The notes: generated by a model from the sequence alone, not told the origin. A stretch of 46,887 nucleotides of DNA from Bacillota bacterium (GCA_023391695.1 JAEWAK010000055.1:1-46887); one strand, 5' to 3'. Counted from the first letter of the stretch, positions 1-9,011 are shown. A program made the numbers and translations.

Positions 1-18
1 TCTGTGAAGTAGCTGTAT

Positions 19-252
19 TTAAGTTTCCACCTGGCTGCTGAGCCAGGCAACCCTTAACTTCACTGGGTTGTCCACACAACCCTTATCCCTCGCTGATGTT
101 ATCAGTCTGGGAATACATGTTTGAATAGCTTTTGCAGCAAGGTATCTTCTTAAGATATTTAGGCTCCCATTGATGTCCGCATTTATTGTTAGTCCTGTCT
201 CGGAAAGGAACTGTCCGCGTTTGATTCGCCTGTTCTTATTATAGTACTCACC
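19..252 (-). pseudogene. IS200/IS605-type TnpB C-terminal remnant
   Basis: On the minus strand an open stretch of about 78 codons ends at a TAA at 19-21. It contains RIKRGQF, then INADINGSLNILRRYL, the conserved C-terminal block of TnpB/OrfB accessory proteins of IS200/IS605 elements (usual form NADVNGAxNIxRK). An in-frame TGA lies at 253-255, and the RuvC and zinc-finger parts that should precede this block are absent. It is therefore a 5'-truncated relic and not an active nuclease. No TnpA is seen. The window edge prevents checking the right end of the element. Confidence 0.7.
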
Positions 253-350
253 TCAAAGAAGGTGCCTGATATTTGCATCAGTGCAAGGCAGAGGAGGGAG
301 ATGAATTAAGTGAAACTTACGCAATGCTGTACTAAATGTAATTTCAATTT

Positions 351-394
351 GAGGCTGCTGCAAAATGACTGATTTAGAATTTTGCAGCAGCCTC
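351..394. repeat. 16-bp perfect inverted repeat (hairpin)
   Basis: The arms GAGGCTGCTGCAAAAT (351-366) and its complement (379-394) enclose a 12-base loop. The 13-mer GCTGCTGCAAAAT recurs at 31572-31584 without its partner arm. The hairpin sits between the TnpB relic and the nucleotidase terminator, so it could be a terminator stem or a small repeat end. No clear T-tract follows it on either strand. Confidence 0.55.
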
Positions 395-430
395 CCTAAA
401 TTTACCTTCTCTTTCCGTATTTTAAAAATA

Positions 431-487
431 AAACCCGTAATAAATTAAAGTTTCTAAAGGAATAAAACTTTAATCTATTACAGGTTT
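431..487 (-). terminator. Rho-independent terminator of the nucleotidase gene
   Basis: Two 23-base arms (431-453 and 465-487) pair with one mismatch, around an 11-base loop. On the minus strand the stem is followed by a T-rich run (421-430). It lies about 60 bp after the stop codon of the 5'-nucleotidase gene. Confidence 0.8.
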
Positions 488-549
488 TACTTCATTAAGC
501 CGGCTTGGAATCGTGGTTACAAACTGCTGTTATTACCCTGCCGCCAGTT

Positions 550-2478
550 TTATTGGTAGATTTTTAATCTTTGACCGATCTGAATTTTATCCGGATTAGC
601 TATAATATCTTTGTTCCATTCATATATCTTTTTCCAATCACTTTCCTTCCCAAAGAAGGATACCGAAATTTTTCTCAGATAGTCGCCTTTCACTACCACA
701 TAGATCTGATAATCTTTCGTGCTGTCTTTCACCGCTTCTTTTTCGGTATCATTTTTTCCGGTACTATTTTTCCCGGTACCATCCTTTACGGCACCATTCC
801 CAGCGGCAGCTTCTTTACCCTTATCGCTTTGTCCTTTCTTTTCCCCGGCAGCCTCTGCCTGTGGCGTATCTTCCTTTGACTTATTTTCCTCTGCCGTTTT
901 GTCCGGCGCCTCGGACACTGCTTCCGTGTCTTCTTTCACACCGCTTTCATTGATAACCGTAATTCGGCCTTCCACCTTACTGTTTACACTCTTTCTTTCA
1001 TTGATATAATTAATTATGATTTCTTCCATTGCACCGTATTCATTTACAATATCAAAGCCGGTGAACATGGTATACCCGTCCCCTCCTGCCACAATAAAAT
1101 CATTGGTCGCCAGAAGGTAAGTCTTAGCAGGATCAACCGGAGTACCGTTTATTTTGAGGTTAACCACCCGGCTGCCTGACGGTTTCGATGCGTCAATCTC
1201 AAAGGTAATTCCGGATACTTGCGGAAATCCGCCCAAAGGCTCCGGATAAGAAGCTGCGCCTACCTCCATGGCATCAATTATGGCTTGGCCGGTCACATTT
1301 TTTGTGACTACGTAATTACCGAAGGGAAATACCGTAACCAAATCTTTTTTGGTAATATCCCCAGCTTCAATGGAAGCACGGATACCGCCTCCGTTGGTCA
1401 AAGCCACATCCGCACCGGTTGCATAACGGAAGGCATCGGTTGCCAGGTTCCCCAGATTCGTTTCCCTGGTGCGTACATTTTCACGGACACCATCTAAATA
1501 TACGGAAGTCCTGCCTACCACTTCCGAAAGAAGTTTCTCCTGTTCCGCTGATATATCGGCTAGTAAGGTATCGATGTTTTTATCGGTTTCTTGAAATACG
1601 GTGGAGTTGACCAGACCTGCAGTTATATTGCCTTTGGGATCAATGGTGACCGCTCCGATATATCTCGTATAATCTCCGGTACTTACAATAAGCGTATCTC
1701 CCACCTTTGATCCGGATTCAAAAACGGTGTGGCTGTGTCCGTCCACGATCAGGTCGATCCCGTCCACTTTCTCTGCCACTAAGTCGGAAGTAAATTCACT
1801 GCTCTTATCCGTACCCAGATGAGCCAGGGCGATAATTACATCCGCATCTTTGGCTTCCAGATCCGCTACTTCTGTTTTGGCGGCTTCCACTGGATTGGTA
1901 AACTCGATTTCCGTAACATTATTGGGATTCGTTTTATAGGCGGTTTCCGGTGTTGATAAACCAAAGATTCCGTATTTTACCCCATTCTTTTCTATTATGG
2001 TATTGTCAGGAAGGAACCTCTCCCCGGATATCTTATAGGTAACATTGGCAGATAATAACGGGAAGTCCATTTTGGTTTTCAGTTCCAGTAGTCTTTTTGC
2101 CCCATAGTTAAAATCATGGTTTCCCGGTGCCATTGCATCATAACCGGCCATATTCATGAGTTTTACCACACTTTCACCCTTTTCAAGGGTTGCAATGGGA
2201 AGTCCGTGTAAAGTATCACCTGCATCCAGTAAAATAACCTGGGCACCGGCAGCTTCACAGTATTTCTTTAAAGCACTGACGGCAGTAAATCCCATATATC
2301 CGCTGTTACTGTCCGGGACCACCCTTCCGTGGCTGTCATTGGTATGTAATATTACCGTGTAACCGGATAAATCCTTTCCCTCCAGGTTAATTACCTGTTC
2401 CGCCGATGCCGGCATGCCGGGAATAAAAAGGAAAAATACCACCAGGATACAGGTAAAAATTCTGCGCATTTGTTTCAT
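550..2478 (-). CDS. Secreted 5'-nucleotidase/UshA-family metallophosphoesterase with C-terminal LysM domain
   Basis: Probably removes phosphate from extracellular nucleotides or nucleotide sugars at the cell surface. Residues 1-26 form a signal peptide with an ASA cleavage site. The calcineurin-like metal-binding motifs follow: HTNDSH (45-50), DAGD (85-88), GNHD (119-122), then GHSH near residue 250. The 5_nucleotid_C domain (GGGIR, FPFGN, GGDGY) runs to about residue 510. A low-complexity Lys/Glu/Gly/Ala linker then leads to a LysM domain in the last 50 residues (VVKGDYLRKIS ... IQIGQRLKIYQ), which should bind peptidoglycan. The start has a good AGGAGG site 8 bases upstream. It is monocistronic, with its own terminator. 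Exact substrate cannot be told from sequence. Confidence 0.9.
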   Translation of the reverse strand: MKQMRRIFTCILVVFFLFIPGMPASAEQVINLEGKDLSGYTVILHTNDSHGRVVPDSNSGYMGFTAVSALKKYCEAAGAQVILLDAGDTLHGLPIATLEKGESVVKLMNMAGYDAMAPGNHDFNYGAKRLLELKTKMDFPLLSANVTYKISGERFLPDNTIIEKNGVKYGIFGLSTPETAYKTNPNNVTEIEFTNPVEAAKTEVADLEAKDADVIIALAHLGTDKSSEFTSDLVAEKVDGIDLIVDGHSHTVFESGSKVGDTLIVSTGDYTRYIGAVTIDPKGNITAGLVNSTVFQETDKNIDTLLADISAEQEKLLSEVVGRTSVYLDGVRENVRTRETNLGNLATDAFRYATGADVALTNGGGIRASIEAGDITKKDLVTVFPFGNYVVTKNVTGQAIIDAMEVGAASYPEPLGGFPQVSGITFEIDASKPSGSRVVNLKINGTPVDPAKTYLLATNDFIVAGGDGYTMFTGFDIVNEYGAMEEIIINYINERKSVNSKVEGRITVINESGVKEDTEAVSEAPDKTAEENKSKEDTPQAEAAGEKKGQSDKGKEAAAGNGAVKDGTGKNSTGKNDTEKEAVKDSTKDYQIYVVVKGDYLRKISVSFFGKESDWKKIYEWNKDIIANPDKIQIGQRLKIYQ

Positions 2479-2686
2479 AGCACTCCGCCTCCTATCTGTT
2501 TTAATAGCCTTGTCCTTATAAGAACCTAGCTTGTTTTTATTATAGAGGAGTAACGAAAAGTAAACAACCAGTTTTTGGTAATTTTATTGTAAATGTATTG
2601 ACAAATTTATCTTAACTGTAACATATTTCTGCATTGTATTCCGCTGCCTCAGAATCTTTTAGCCAAATGGTCACTATTATATTCTT

Positions 2687-2735
2687 CAATCACTCTTTTA
2701 TATCCAATCACTCTTTTATAATCAATCACTCTTTC
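2687..2735. repeat. Three tandem copies of a ~17-bp unit at the 3' end of the PHP gene
   Basis: The unit CAATCACTCTTTTATA occurs at 2687, 2705 and 2723 (the last partial). The third copy overlaps the stop codon of the PHP hydrolase. Read on the minus strand after that stop, the copies would extend the protein as KRVI-DYKRVI-GYKRVI, so the duplication lies just outside the frame. Slippage duplication is the simplest explanation. Confidence 0.7.
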
Positions 2736-4066
2736 TTTTCAAAATAAATCGGATTCGACAGCATTACCTTCATCTCCGGTAAGTCCGGTGCAGGTTTTCT
2801 CGTGATTTCAAAGCGAAAGAACCGTATATTATCCGTACTGCGTGTCAGACTCATTTCGCTCATTGCTTCCCTGCAGATCAATTCTTCCGTTCCCAAATCT
2901 GTAATAAGAGAGCATTTATCCTCTTTCTTCAAATTATAAAAGCATATGGAGATCCTGCTTCCCTGCCCGGCAGTTTCTCCCAAAATCTTTTCTCCTGCCC
3001 GGGCATATAAATCCGGGCCTTTGGCAGATAAAGAAATATAACCGTTACCGTGCCTTATGGCATATAAGATATCCTCCGGGTCCCTTGACATGGAGTAAAG
3101 GCAGGTACAGGGCATCCCTATAAGACGCAGGGCATCCGGGCTGTGAAAGTCGCTTCCGCCGACAATCGGAATTTTTCTCCCCTGTAATAACTGTTCGTGC
3201 CACCATTCCAGGCATTTTTCATTGGAGGCAATGGATATCCCTCCGTTCCATACTTCCACCGCATCATATTTAAAATGTTCCATCCCCCATTTCCAGCCGC
3301 AATACGGGCAAAAGGGATGATCCAGAACCAAAAGCGCTCCATTACTTTGTGCTTCCACCAGTTTTTCCCGGGCTTCCTTCAGGGTATTCACACAAAACGC
3401 ACTCCCAAAAGGGTTCTTAACCCCCAGCAGACCCGCATGCCCTTTGTAATGCGTCCATTCCATTCCCGGTAACACCGTAATTCCTTCCTCATCCGATTCC
3501 TGAAAATCCTGGAAATAATTATTGTGATCAGTGATAAAAATATAATCCAGGCCCAGCTTTTTACCCAACCAGGCCGCCTCTCTCACTGATAATGAACCAT
3601 CCGAAGCAAGGGTGTGTATATGGGTATCCCCTTTCAGAAGCCGTAATTCTTTCCTTTTAAAGGTTATATCATACGTCACCAAAACCCCACCGGGCTGGAC
3701 CTTGTATGCCCCTGCAATAATACTCCATTCCCCCGCCTTTGTCCGTGTGGGAGAAAACCCCAAAGTACTTTTGCCGGCAGAAATATAAATATTACTTTTA
3801 TCAGAGCCGGAAGCTCCAATATAATTCCCTTCCGGACCGTTAAGTCCTAAATCAATAATATTGATTTCTCTAACCGCCCTGCATCCAGCTTCCTCGTTTT
3901 CCGTTATAAAACGAGGGTAGTCATAAGAAATTTCTACCAGTTCCACTCCTTCCGGTACTTGAAACGGAATTAAAAAATAGTTTCCTTCTTCTTCCTTTTT
4001 TATAAAACGTTCAATTTTAACGCACAATTTATCCTTAGGACCGATTTGACTACTTATTTTTTCCAT
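2726..4066 (-). CDS. PHP-domain metallohydrolase, CehA/McbA family
   Basis: A predicted metal-dependent phosphoesterase or hydrolase, cytoplasmic (no signal peptide). The PHP signatures are clear: GDTHIHTLASDGS, ITDHNN, then GMEWTHYKGH, LDHPFCPYCGWKW and GGSDFHSPD, giving the His/Asp set expected for two or three metals. The N-terminal ~150 residues form a separate beta-rich region. A GTG at 4084 opens the frame but is poorly placed; ATG at 4066 has AGGGAG at the right distance, so I choose it. It is the last gene of the sugar-type ABC operon, a few bases after the second permease. The imported compound may be its substrate or precursor (inference). Confidence 0.85.
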   Translation of the reverse strand: MEKISSQIGPKDKLCVKIERFIKKEEEGNYFLIPFQVPEGVELVEISYDYPRFITENEEAGCRAVREINIIDLGLNGPEGNYIGASGSDKSNIYISAGKSTLGFSPTRTKAGEWSIIAGAYKVQPGGVLVTYDITFKRKELRLLKGDTHIHTLASDGSLSVREAAWLGKKLGLDYIFITDHNNYFQDFQESDEEGITVLPGMEWTHYKGHAGLLGVKNPFGSAFCVNTLKEAREKLVEAQSNGALLVLDHPFCPYCGWKWGMEHFKYDAVEVWNGGISIASNEKCLEWWHEQLLQGRKIPIVGGSDFHSPDALRLIGMPCTCLYSMSRDPEDILYAIRHGNGYISLSAKGPDLYARAGEKILGETAGQGSRISICFYNLKKEDKCSLITDLGTEELICREAMSEMSLTRSTDNIRFFRFEITRKPAPDLPEMKVMLSNPIYFEKKE

Positions 4067-4089
4067 CTTAATTTTCTCCCTCACATCCT

Positions 4090-4962
4090 TTATTCTTTCG
4101 TGGCTCCCAGGTTCATTCCCTCAAGCAGAAACCGCTGTGCAAATATATAAATCAGCAGCAGCGGAATCGTTGATACGATTATTGCGGCCATAATAGCATT
4201 ATCCGGTGCGGCGGCTGCCCCTGATGTGGAATCCGTCTGCATTATCATAGCTTTTAACATCAAAGGCAGTGTATATTTATTCTGGTCAGTGACCAAAGTT
4301 GCCGGAAGCATGATACTGTTCCATTTGCTCACATATTCCATAAAAAATACGGTAGCAAGACCGGCACCGGAAACAGGCAGATAAATTTCGGCAAAAATAC
4401 GGAGTTCAGAGGCACCGTCGATCCTGGCAGATTCTGCAAGAGATGACGGAACCGCAGTAAAATAATTCCGCATCATCAGGATGCTGAACCCGGATACCAG
4501 ACCATTTACAATCAATCCGGTGTAGCTGTTTAATAAATGCAGCTGTTTATTCATCTGATAAACGGAAATTAAGGTCAGGTCCCCCGGAACCATCATAGTT
4601 AGCATAACAAAGGAAGTAATTATTCCTTTAAAGGGCAGATCCCTTTGTATCAAAACATAACCGGCGAAGGAAGAAAGCATAACCTGTATAACAACCCCCG
4701 TTGTCGTAACAAAAAGGGAATTCAGAAACGGCCATAGAAGCTTGGATACTTGAAAAACATATTTATAGCCATCTAAGCTAAACGCATCCCACCATAGGCG
4801 GATGCCGCTCTTTCCCGCACTCAGGGTTGAGGATGTAGAAACAACAATTGCGTTCCACATGGGAACCGCCATTATGATAAAAGTAACCAGCAGAATAATA
4901 CCTGCCGCGGCTTTCTGTGAAATAGATAATTCATTTATAAATGCATTTTTCTTTTTTTCCAT
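4090..4962 (-). CDS. Carbohydrate-type ABC transporter permease (MalG/LplC-like)
   Basis: A polytopic inner-membrane protein of about 290 residues with roughly six hydrophobic segments. It carries the EAA loop that docks with the ATPase: LAESARIDGASELRIFAEI, about 90 residues before the C-terminus. The C-terminal QRFLLEGMNLGATKE is typical of the CUT1/LplC group (QKYFVKGMxxGAxKG). It pairs with the upstream permease 14 bp away and has an AGGAG site. No ATPase gene is in the operon; CUT1 systems of Firmicutes often share a distant MsmX-type ATPase. Confidence 0.9.
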   Translation of the reverse strand: MEKKKNAFINELSISQKAAAGIILLVTFIIMAVPMWNAIVVSTSSTLSAGKSGIRLWWDAFSLDGYKYVFQVSKLLWPFLNSLFVTTTGVVIQVMLSSFAGYVLIQRDLPFKGIITSFVMLTMMVPGDLTLISVYQMNKQLHLLNSYTGLIVNGLVSGFSILMMRNYFTAVPSSLAESARIDGASELRIFAEIYLPVSGAGLATVFFMEYVSKWNSIMLPATLVTDQNKYTLPLMLKAMIMQTDSTSGAAAAPDNAIMAAIIVSTIPLLLIYIFAQRFLLEGMNLGATKE

Positions 4963-4976
4963 TGATTTTCTCCTTC

Positions 4977-5885
4977 TTAATCATTATAAGAATCTTCATA
5001 GCGGATCAGTTTCCGCACCGTAAAGGAAATAATCATAGTGGCAAGCAGTACAAGTGTGGCAGCTGCCATTGCCGGACCAATCTTGAACTGGATAATACCG
5101 TCATTATAAATTAAGTATAATAGATTACGTATTTTATATAATATCGATGAATTGGACATAATGAAGATCTGGTCAAAGTTCCGGAGGATGCCCATAGCGG
5201 CCAATACTGTGATTACCTTCATGGTCGAAACCGTATCGGGCAGAGTGATCTTCATTATCTGTCTGAATCTCGAAGCTCCGTCGATAGCTGCCGCTTCATA
5301 TAGATTGGGATTAATCGAAACAATGGCTGCCAGGAACAGTGCTGCGTAATATCCCGCCCCCTTCCATGCTCCGGTAAAAATCATGATTGTTCTTGCATAA
5401 TCCGATTCAGCCATAAATACGATCGGTCTGAAGTCTTCTCCCAGCAGCAGCTTTAATATACCGTTAAACATTCCTGTGGGCGATAATATGGTAATCCAGA
5501 GACCTCCGACTACTGCCCAGGATAATAAATAAGGAATATAGGTAACCGTCTGAATTGCCGATTTAAAAAGTTTATTCTTTATCTCATTTATCAGTAATGC
5601 TATCAGCAGCCCTCCAATAAACTGGAAAATGAAAGTACCGGCTCCGACAATGATACTGTTCCAGAGTGCCTGTATATACAGCGGACTTTTTATCGTTTCA
5701 ATATAATTGTCCGGACCGGCAAATTCAGAACCGCCCAGGATTTTTACATCATAAAAGCTGTTATAAATTCCGAGTAACAGCGGATAGTATGAAAAAATCA
5801 AAAAATATATCACAACCGGAAGCAGCATGAGATAAATAAACCGGTATCTCTTTATCTTATTAAAAATCTTTAAAGTTTTTTGCAC
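4977..5885 (-). CDS. Carbohydrate-type ABC transporter permease (LplB-like)
   Basis: A membrane permease of 302 residues with about six hydrophobic segments. It has the N-terminal LplB feature YYPLLLGIYNSFYD and the EAA loop LYEAAAIDGASRFRQIMKI. The start is GTG at 5885 with an AAGGAGG site. It forms a heterodimer with the next permease (family knowledge). A long inverted repeat separates it from the binding-protein gene upstream, probably lowering its expression relative to the binding protein. Confidence 0.9.
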   Translation of the reverse strand: MQKTLKIFNKIKRYRFIYLMLLPVVIYFLIFSYYPLLLGIYNSFYDVKILGGSEFAGPDNYIETIKSPLYIQALWNSIIVGAGTFIFQFIGGLLIALLINEIKNKLFKSAIQTVTYIPYLLSWAVVGGLWITILSPTGMFNGILKLLLGEDFRPIVFMAESDYARTIMIFTGAWKGAGYYAALFLAAIVSINPNLYEAAAIDGASRFRQIMKITLPDTVSTMKVITVLAAMGILRNFDQIFIMSNSSILYKIRNLLYLIYNDGIIQFKIGPAMAAATLVLLATMIISFTVRKLIRYEDSYND

Positions 5886-5907
5886 TCCAAATCCTCCTTA
5901 TACAGAA

Positions 5908-6034
5908 AAAAGAAACTGTCTTTTTTTGTGCTGTAACTCCTGAGCTTTCCGCGAGTATTATCATGAAATCTTTTCGGGGAAACTCCGGTTTTCTAGACCT
6001 GAGCAGTTAAACCACATGTTGAGACAGTTTCTTT
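5908..6034 (-). terminator. Intergenic inverted repeat / attenuator between binding protein and permeases
   Basis: Arms AAAGAAACTGTCT (minus strand, near 6034) and AGACAGTTTCTTT (near 5909) are perfect over 13 bases and enclose about 100 bases. On the minus strand the second arm ends in a T-run. It lies inside the operon, so partial termination or mRNA-end protection after the abundant binding protein is likely. A MITE with 13-bp terminal repeats is the alternative. Confidence 0.5.
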
Positions 6035-6059
6035 CTAAATTACATCTTAAGACCCCTGA

Positions 6060-7544
6060 TTACTTATCCGTTACGCCAAGGCTTATAAGCTCTTCTCTCA
6101 TATTCGCAAGTCCATCCAATGCAGAAACCTCACCTTTGATTATCTGGATTCCCCATTTTCCGACCGTTGCCTTGTAGTCGGATTCGTTAGGAATCGCCAA
6201 CTCAATGCTTGCATATTTTCCATAGGATATTGCCTCTTCTACTCCCGGATTATAACTAACAGGATTTACAAAATCTTTATAAATAGGGAATGGTGCACCG
6301 TGATCGGCACCATGGGTTTTTCCGATTTCAGTTAATTTGTATTGTCCGTTTTCAACCGTATAATCATTTCCTTTAATCCCTATGGAAAGGAGTTCTCCGC
6401 CTTCCTGCGTCGCAAAATATTCCAGAACTTTAATTGCCCCATCTACATTCGCAGCATTTGCCGGAACACCAAATAAGCTTGCACCACCTTTTCCCAACAT
6501 ATAGGAACCGTCCGGAGTCTGTACACCCGGCAGTGATACGATCTCATAATCCTCTGCAGTAACACCGCCTGCCAGGGCATTCGCATTGTGAAGCCCTACC
6601 CATGCTGCCCAGTCGACCGTTACCGCAGTCTTCCCGGAAGCTGCACTCATCTTCGACCGCATATCCGTGGTTTTATCCACGAAAGAACTTGGATCTAACA
6701 GCTTATCCTCATAGAGTTTTTTAAACCACTCCCATACCGGAGCCGCCGCGTCTGTGGAAAAAGGAACGTATTTCTTCCCATCCCCGTCAACAACCACGCC
6801 GCCCTTTAGACCTGCCGCTGCCATCCATGGCTGCAGATCCCAGGTCTCCGACATAATTGCATTAAACGGATAAAACTCATTATCACTGCTTGCTTCTTTC
6901 AGCTTTTTAAATACCTCGTAATAACCATCAAGGTTCGGTTCAATACTCTTATAATCAATTCCGGCTTTTTTAAGCATAACATTATTCAAAGCAACAACTC
7001 TGTGTACTTCTTTCTTGTTAAAACCTGCATATACCTTTCCGTCTACAGTAATATCGTCCCATTCCCTTTGATCAATGTTATTTGTCAGAATTTCGGAAGA
7101 CTTTACGCGGTCCGTAATGTCCAGCAATGCATTTTGCTTTATCAAATTCATGTAATCCCCGGCACCTATGTAGATTAAATCATATACTTCACCGCCATTT
7201 AACTTTTGCATTAAAACAGAATTATAGTCTGAGGCAGGTTTTTCGATCTGAATGTCCAGTCCCGTAGCTTTACTTAATTCTTCTTTAAATAATTCCATCT
7301 CCGCTTCATCTTTACCGCCTGTAACACTCACCATCATACGAACGGTACCGCTTGGTTTTTCAGTGTTATCCGTATCATTTGCTTTTGTATTACCTGTGTT
7401 TTTCTGATCCTGCACCTCTTCCTTAGTACCCGGATCCGCTGCAGACTGCGCTCCTGTGTCATCCGCCTTTTTTCCACAACCTGTCATAAGACCTCCCACT
7501 ATTCCTATAAGCAGCAGTGTTGTAAGCAGTTTCCTGACTCTCAT
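6060..7544 (-). CDS. ABC transporter solute-binding lipoprotein (sugar-type)
   Basis: An extracellular ligand-binding protein, membrane-anchored. The N-terminus is a lipoprotein signal with lipobox MTGC (Cys at residue 23), then a Gly/Asp/Thr/Asn-rich linker to about residue 65. The body resembles family-1 extracellular solute-binding proteins: GEVYDLIYIGAGDYMNLIKQNALLDIT gives the ligand-proximal hinge, and a late PVSYNPGVEEAISYG block follows. Its length (494) is typical of LplA-like binding proteins. It is the first gene of the operon and has a strong AGGAGG site. The substrate is not evident; an oligosaccharide is the family default. Confidence 0.88.
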   Translation of the reverse strand: MRVRKLLTTLLLIGIVGGLMTGCGKKADDTGAQSAADPGTKEEVQDQKNTGNTKANDTDNTEKPSGTVRMMVSVTGGKDEAEMELFKEELSKATGLDIQIEKPASDYNSVLMQKLNGGEVYDLIYIGAGDYMNLIKQNALLDITDRVKSSEILTNNIDQREWDDITVDGKVYAGFNKKEVHRVVALNNVMLKKAGIDYKSIEPNLDGYYEVFKKLKEASSDNEFYPFNAIMSETWDLQPWMAAAGLKGGVVVDGDGKKYVPFSTDAAAPVWEWFKKLYEDKLLDPSSFVDKTTDMRSKMSAASGKTAVTVDWAAWVGLHNANALAGGVTAEDYEIVSLPGVQTPDGSYMLGKGGASLFGVPANAANVDGAIKVLEYFATQEGGELLSIGIKGNDYTVENGQYKLTEIGKTHGADHGAPFPIYKDFVNPVSYNPGVEEAISYGKYASIELAIPNESDYKATVGKWGIQIIKGEVSALDGLANMREELISLGVTDK

Positions 7545-7569
7545 AATATTTCCTCCTAATAAACAAGAT

Positions 7570-7673
7570 TACTTTACAAAGGTTCCACAAAGTCCTTATC
7601 TGACTTGTTTAAACTTATGCTAACATGCTTAATATATTTTGTAAAGTAAATTATATTTTACACATACTTTACA
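7570..7673 (-). promoter_or_regulatory. Repeated TACTTTACA sites in the ABC-operon promoter region
   Basis: TACTTTACA occurs at 7570-7578 and 7665-7673, and its exact complement TGTAAAGTA at 7640-7648. The last two form an inverted pair 16 bp apart. All lie within 130 bp upstream of the binding-protein start, next to the GntR/LacI-type regulator gene. They are candidate operator half-sites for that regulator. Confidence 0.5.
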
Positions 7674-7732
7674 CAATCTATTCAGGCAAATTATTCGTCA
7701 AGATGCCAGTGTACCAATATGCAGGATAAATT

Positions 7733-7758
7733 AAGGAGCTGTCGCAAGACAGCTCCTT
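7733..7758 (-). terminator. Strong short hairpin 3' of the regulator gene
   Basis: Arms AAGGAGCTGTC and GACAGCTCCTT (11 bp, perfect) with a 4-base loop. It lies about 115 bp after the regulator stop and ahead of the ABC-operon promoter. The T-run after it on the minus strand is weak, so termination is likely but not certain. Confidence 0.55.
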
Positions 7759-7759
7759 C

Positions 7760-7851
7760 CGGAAACATTTTTTTATAATGGGAACTATATCAGTCTGACC
7801 GTCACATAGTTTTGGATTCGGCTTTCGGAAACATTTCTGTTAAATGGGAAC
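7760..7851. repeat. Imperfect direct repeat, two ~27-bp copies
   Basis: CGGAAACATTT followed by a short T-rich variable part and AATGGGAAC appears at 7760-7782 and at 7826-7850. The copies are 66 bp apart, between the regulator stop and its downstream hairpin. Function unknown. Confidence 0.5.
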
Positions 7852-7871
7852 ACAGTATGATATCCTCCTGC

Positions 7872-9011
7872 TCAGGTTGTCCTTCCCTGATGAAAAAGTG
7901 CAGGAACTGTATAATCCTTCGCCGCCGGCCTGTTTTCCTGCAAAAGCAGTTCCACTGCCAATCTGGCAATTGCCTTCTCATCCTGTTTCATATGGGTAAA
8001 ATAATATCCGCCCGGTGCCTGATAATCTTCATCAATACAGCATACTTTAAGCTCCTTGCCAATGGCAATCTTACATTCTTTTGCTGCCTGCACCAATGCC
8101 GGCATAAATCCAAATTCCGTACAGATAACACCATCCAATTCTCCTTTCATTTTTTTGAAATAATCACAGAGCAGGCTGATGTATTCCATTTTTGCCTTAC
8201 TTTCCAAAAAATCTGTAATTTCATGAGGCAATACACATTCTTTTTCCGGAGTAAGTCCCAATTCATCCATACTGAGATAAAAACCCTCCCGTCTCTCGAT
8301 TAAGGAGGTGGTCCCTTCCACATCCACAGTGATCAGCCCAATTTTATTACAGTGCCGCTCACTTAAGTGCATTACAAGTGTTTTTACTGCCTTTCTCCCA
8401 TCGGTACTTACGGAAGGCACTTCAATTCCAGCGAGTTTTTTATCAATCAAGACTATGGGAAATTTTTCAATTATTAATTTTAAGATAGCATTATTATAAT
8501 GTGTTCCATGGCATGGCATAATAATAATTCCTTCTACATCCATGGAAAGCAGATAATCAATTTCCTCCGTTTCTTTTTCCCTGCTGCCATAAGAAAAACG
8601 TATACAAAGTTTGTACCCCGCCTTTCTTGCCTCACTGTCTATACAATACATCATTTCAACACCGAAAGGCGAAGAAACATGCTCTAATACAAGTCCGATC
8701 AACTTGTTTCTTTTCCTTTCTTTCCAGTCTTTTTCCTTCTCTATCCGCTCTTCTTTCTCCTCAGCCATCTGGATTTCTTCTGTTTTTTGTACCTCTTCCG
8801 CGGCAAAAGTTCCCCAGCCGGGCACCCTTTGGACAAGTTCATCCGCCACTAATAAATCCATTGCTTTTTTAACGGTGATTGCACTTACCTGGTATTCCTT
8901 ACAGAATTCTTCCTCCGATGGAAGTTTGCTTCCCGGAGAGAACTCTCCATCCAATATGTTCTTTTTAATTTTTTCATACACCTGTTTATATAAAAAACCA
9001 GCTTTTGGCAT
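7872..9011 (-). CDS. GntR-family regulator with LacI-type sugar-sensing domain (AraR-like architecture)
   Basis: A DNA-binding repressor or activator. Residues 1-75 are a GntR winged helix (YEKIKKNILDGEFSPGSKLPSEEEFCKEYQVS, then VKKAMDLL and VPGWGTF). A Lys/Glu-rich linker (~80-105) leads to a LacI/periplasmic-binding-like sensor (GLVLEHVSSPFG ... GIIIMPCHG ... VLIDKKL). This pairing is that of AraR. The frame opens at 9017, but the third codon ATG (9011) lies better from the GGGG motif. It is divided from the ABC operon by 327 bp on the same strand and likely controls it. Two palindromes cover its own promoter region. Confidence 0.88.
   Translation of the reverse strand: MPKAGFLYKQVYEKIKKNILDGEFSPGSKLPSEEEFCKEYQVSAITVKKAMDLLVADELVQRVPGWGTFAAEEVQKTEEIQMAEEKEERIEKEKDWKERKRNKLIGLVLEHVSSPFGVEMMYCIDSEARKAGYKLCIRFSYGSREKETEEIDYLLSMDVEGIIIMPCHGTHYNNAILKLIIEKFPIVLIDKKLAGIEVPSVSTDGRKAVKTLVMHLSERHCNKIGLITVDVEGTTSLIERREGFYLSMDELGLTPEKECVLPHEITDFLESKAKMEYISLLCDYFKKMKGELDGVICTEFGFMPALVQAAKECKIAIGKELKVCCIDEDYQAPGGYYFTHMKQDEKAIARLAVELLLQENRPAAKDYTVPALFHQGRTT

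Noticed and set aside
2687..2735. Possible CRISPR array
   Set aside because: Only three copies with 1-2 bp between them and no spacers; a simple tandem duplication.
7812..8303. 163-codon plus-strand ORF
   Set aside because: It lies opposite the well-supported GntR/LacI-type regulator and lacks a domain or a ribosome site.
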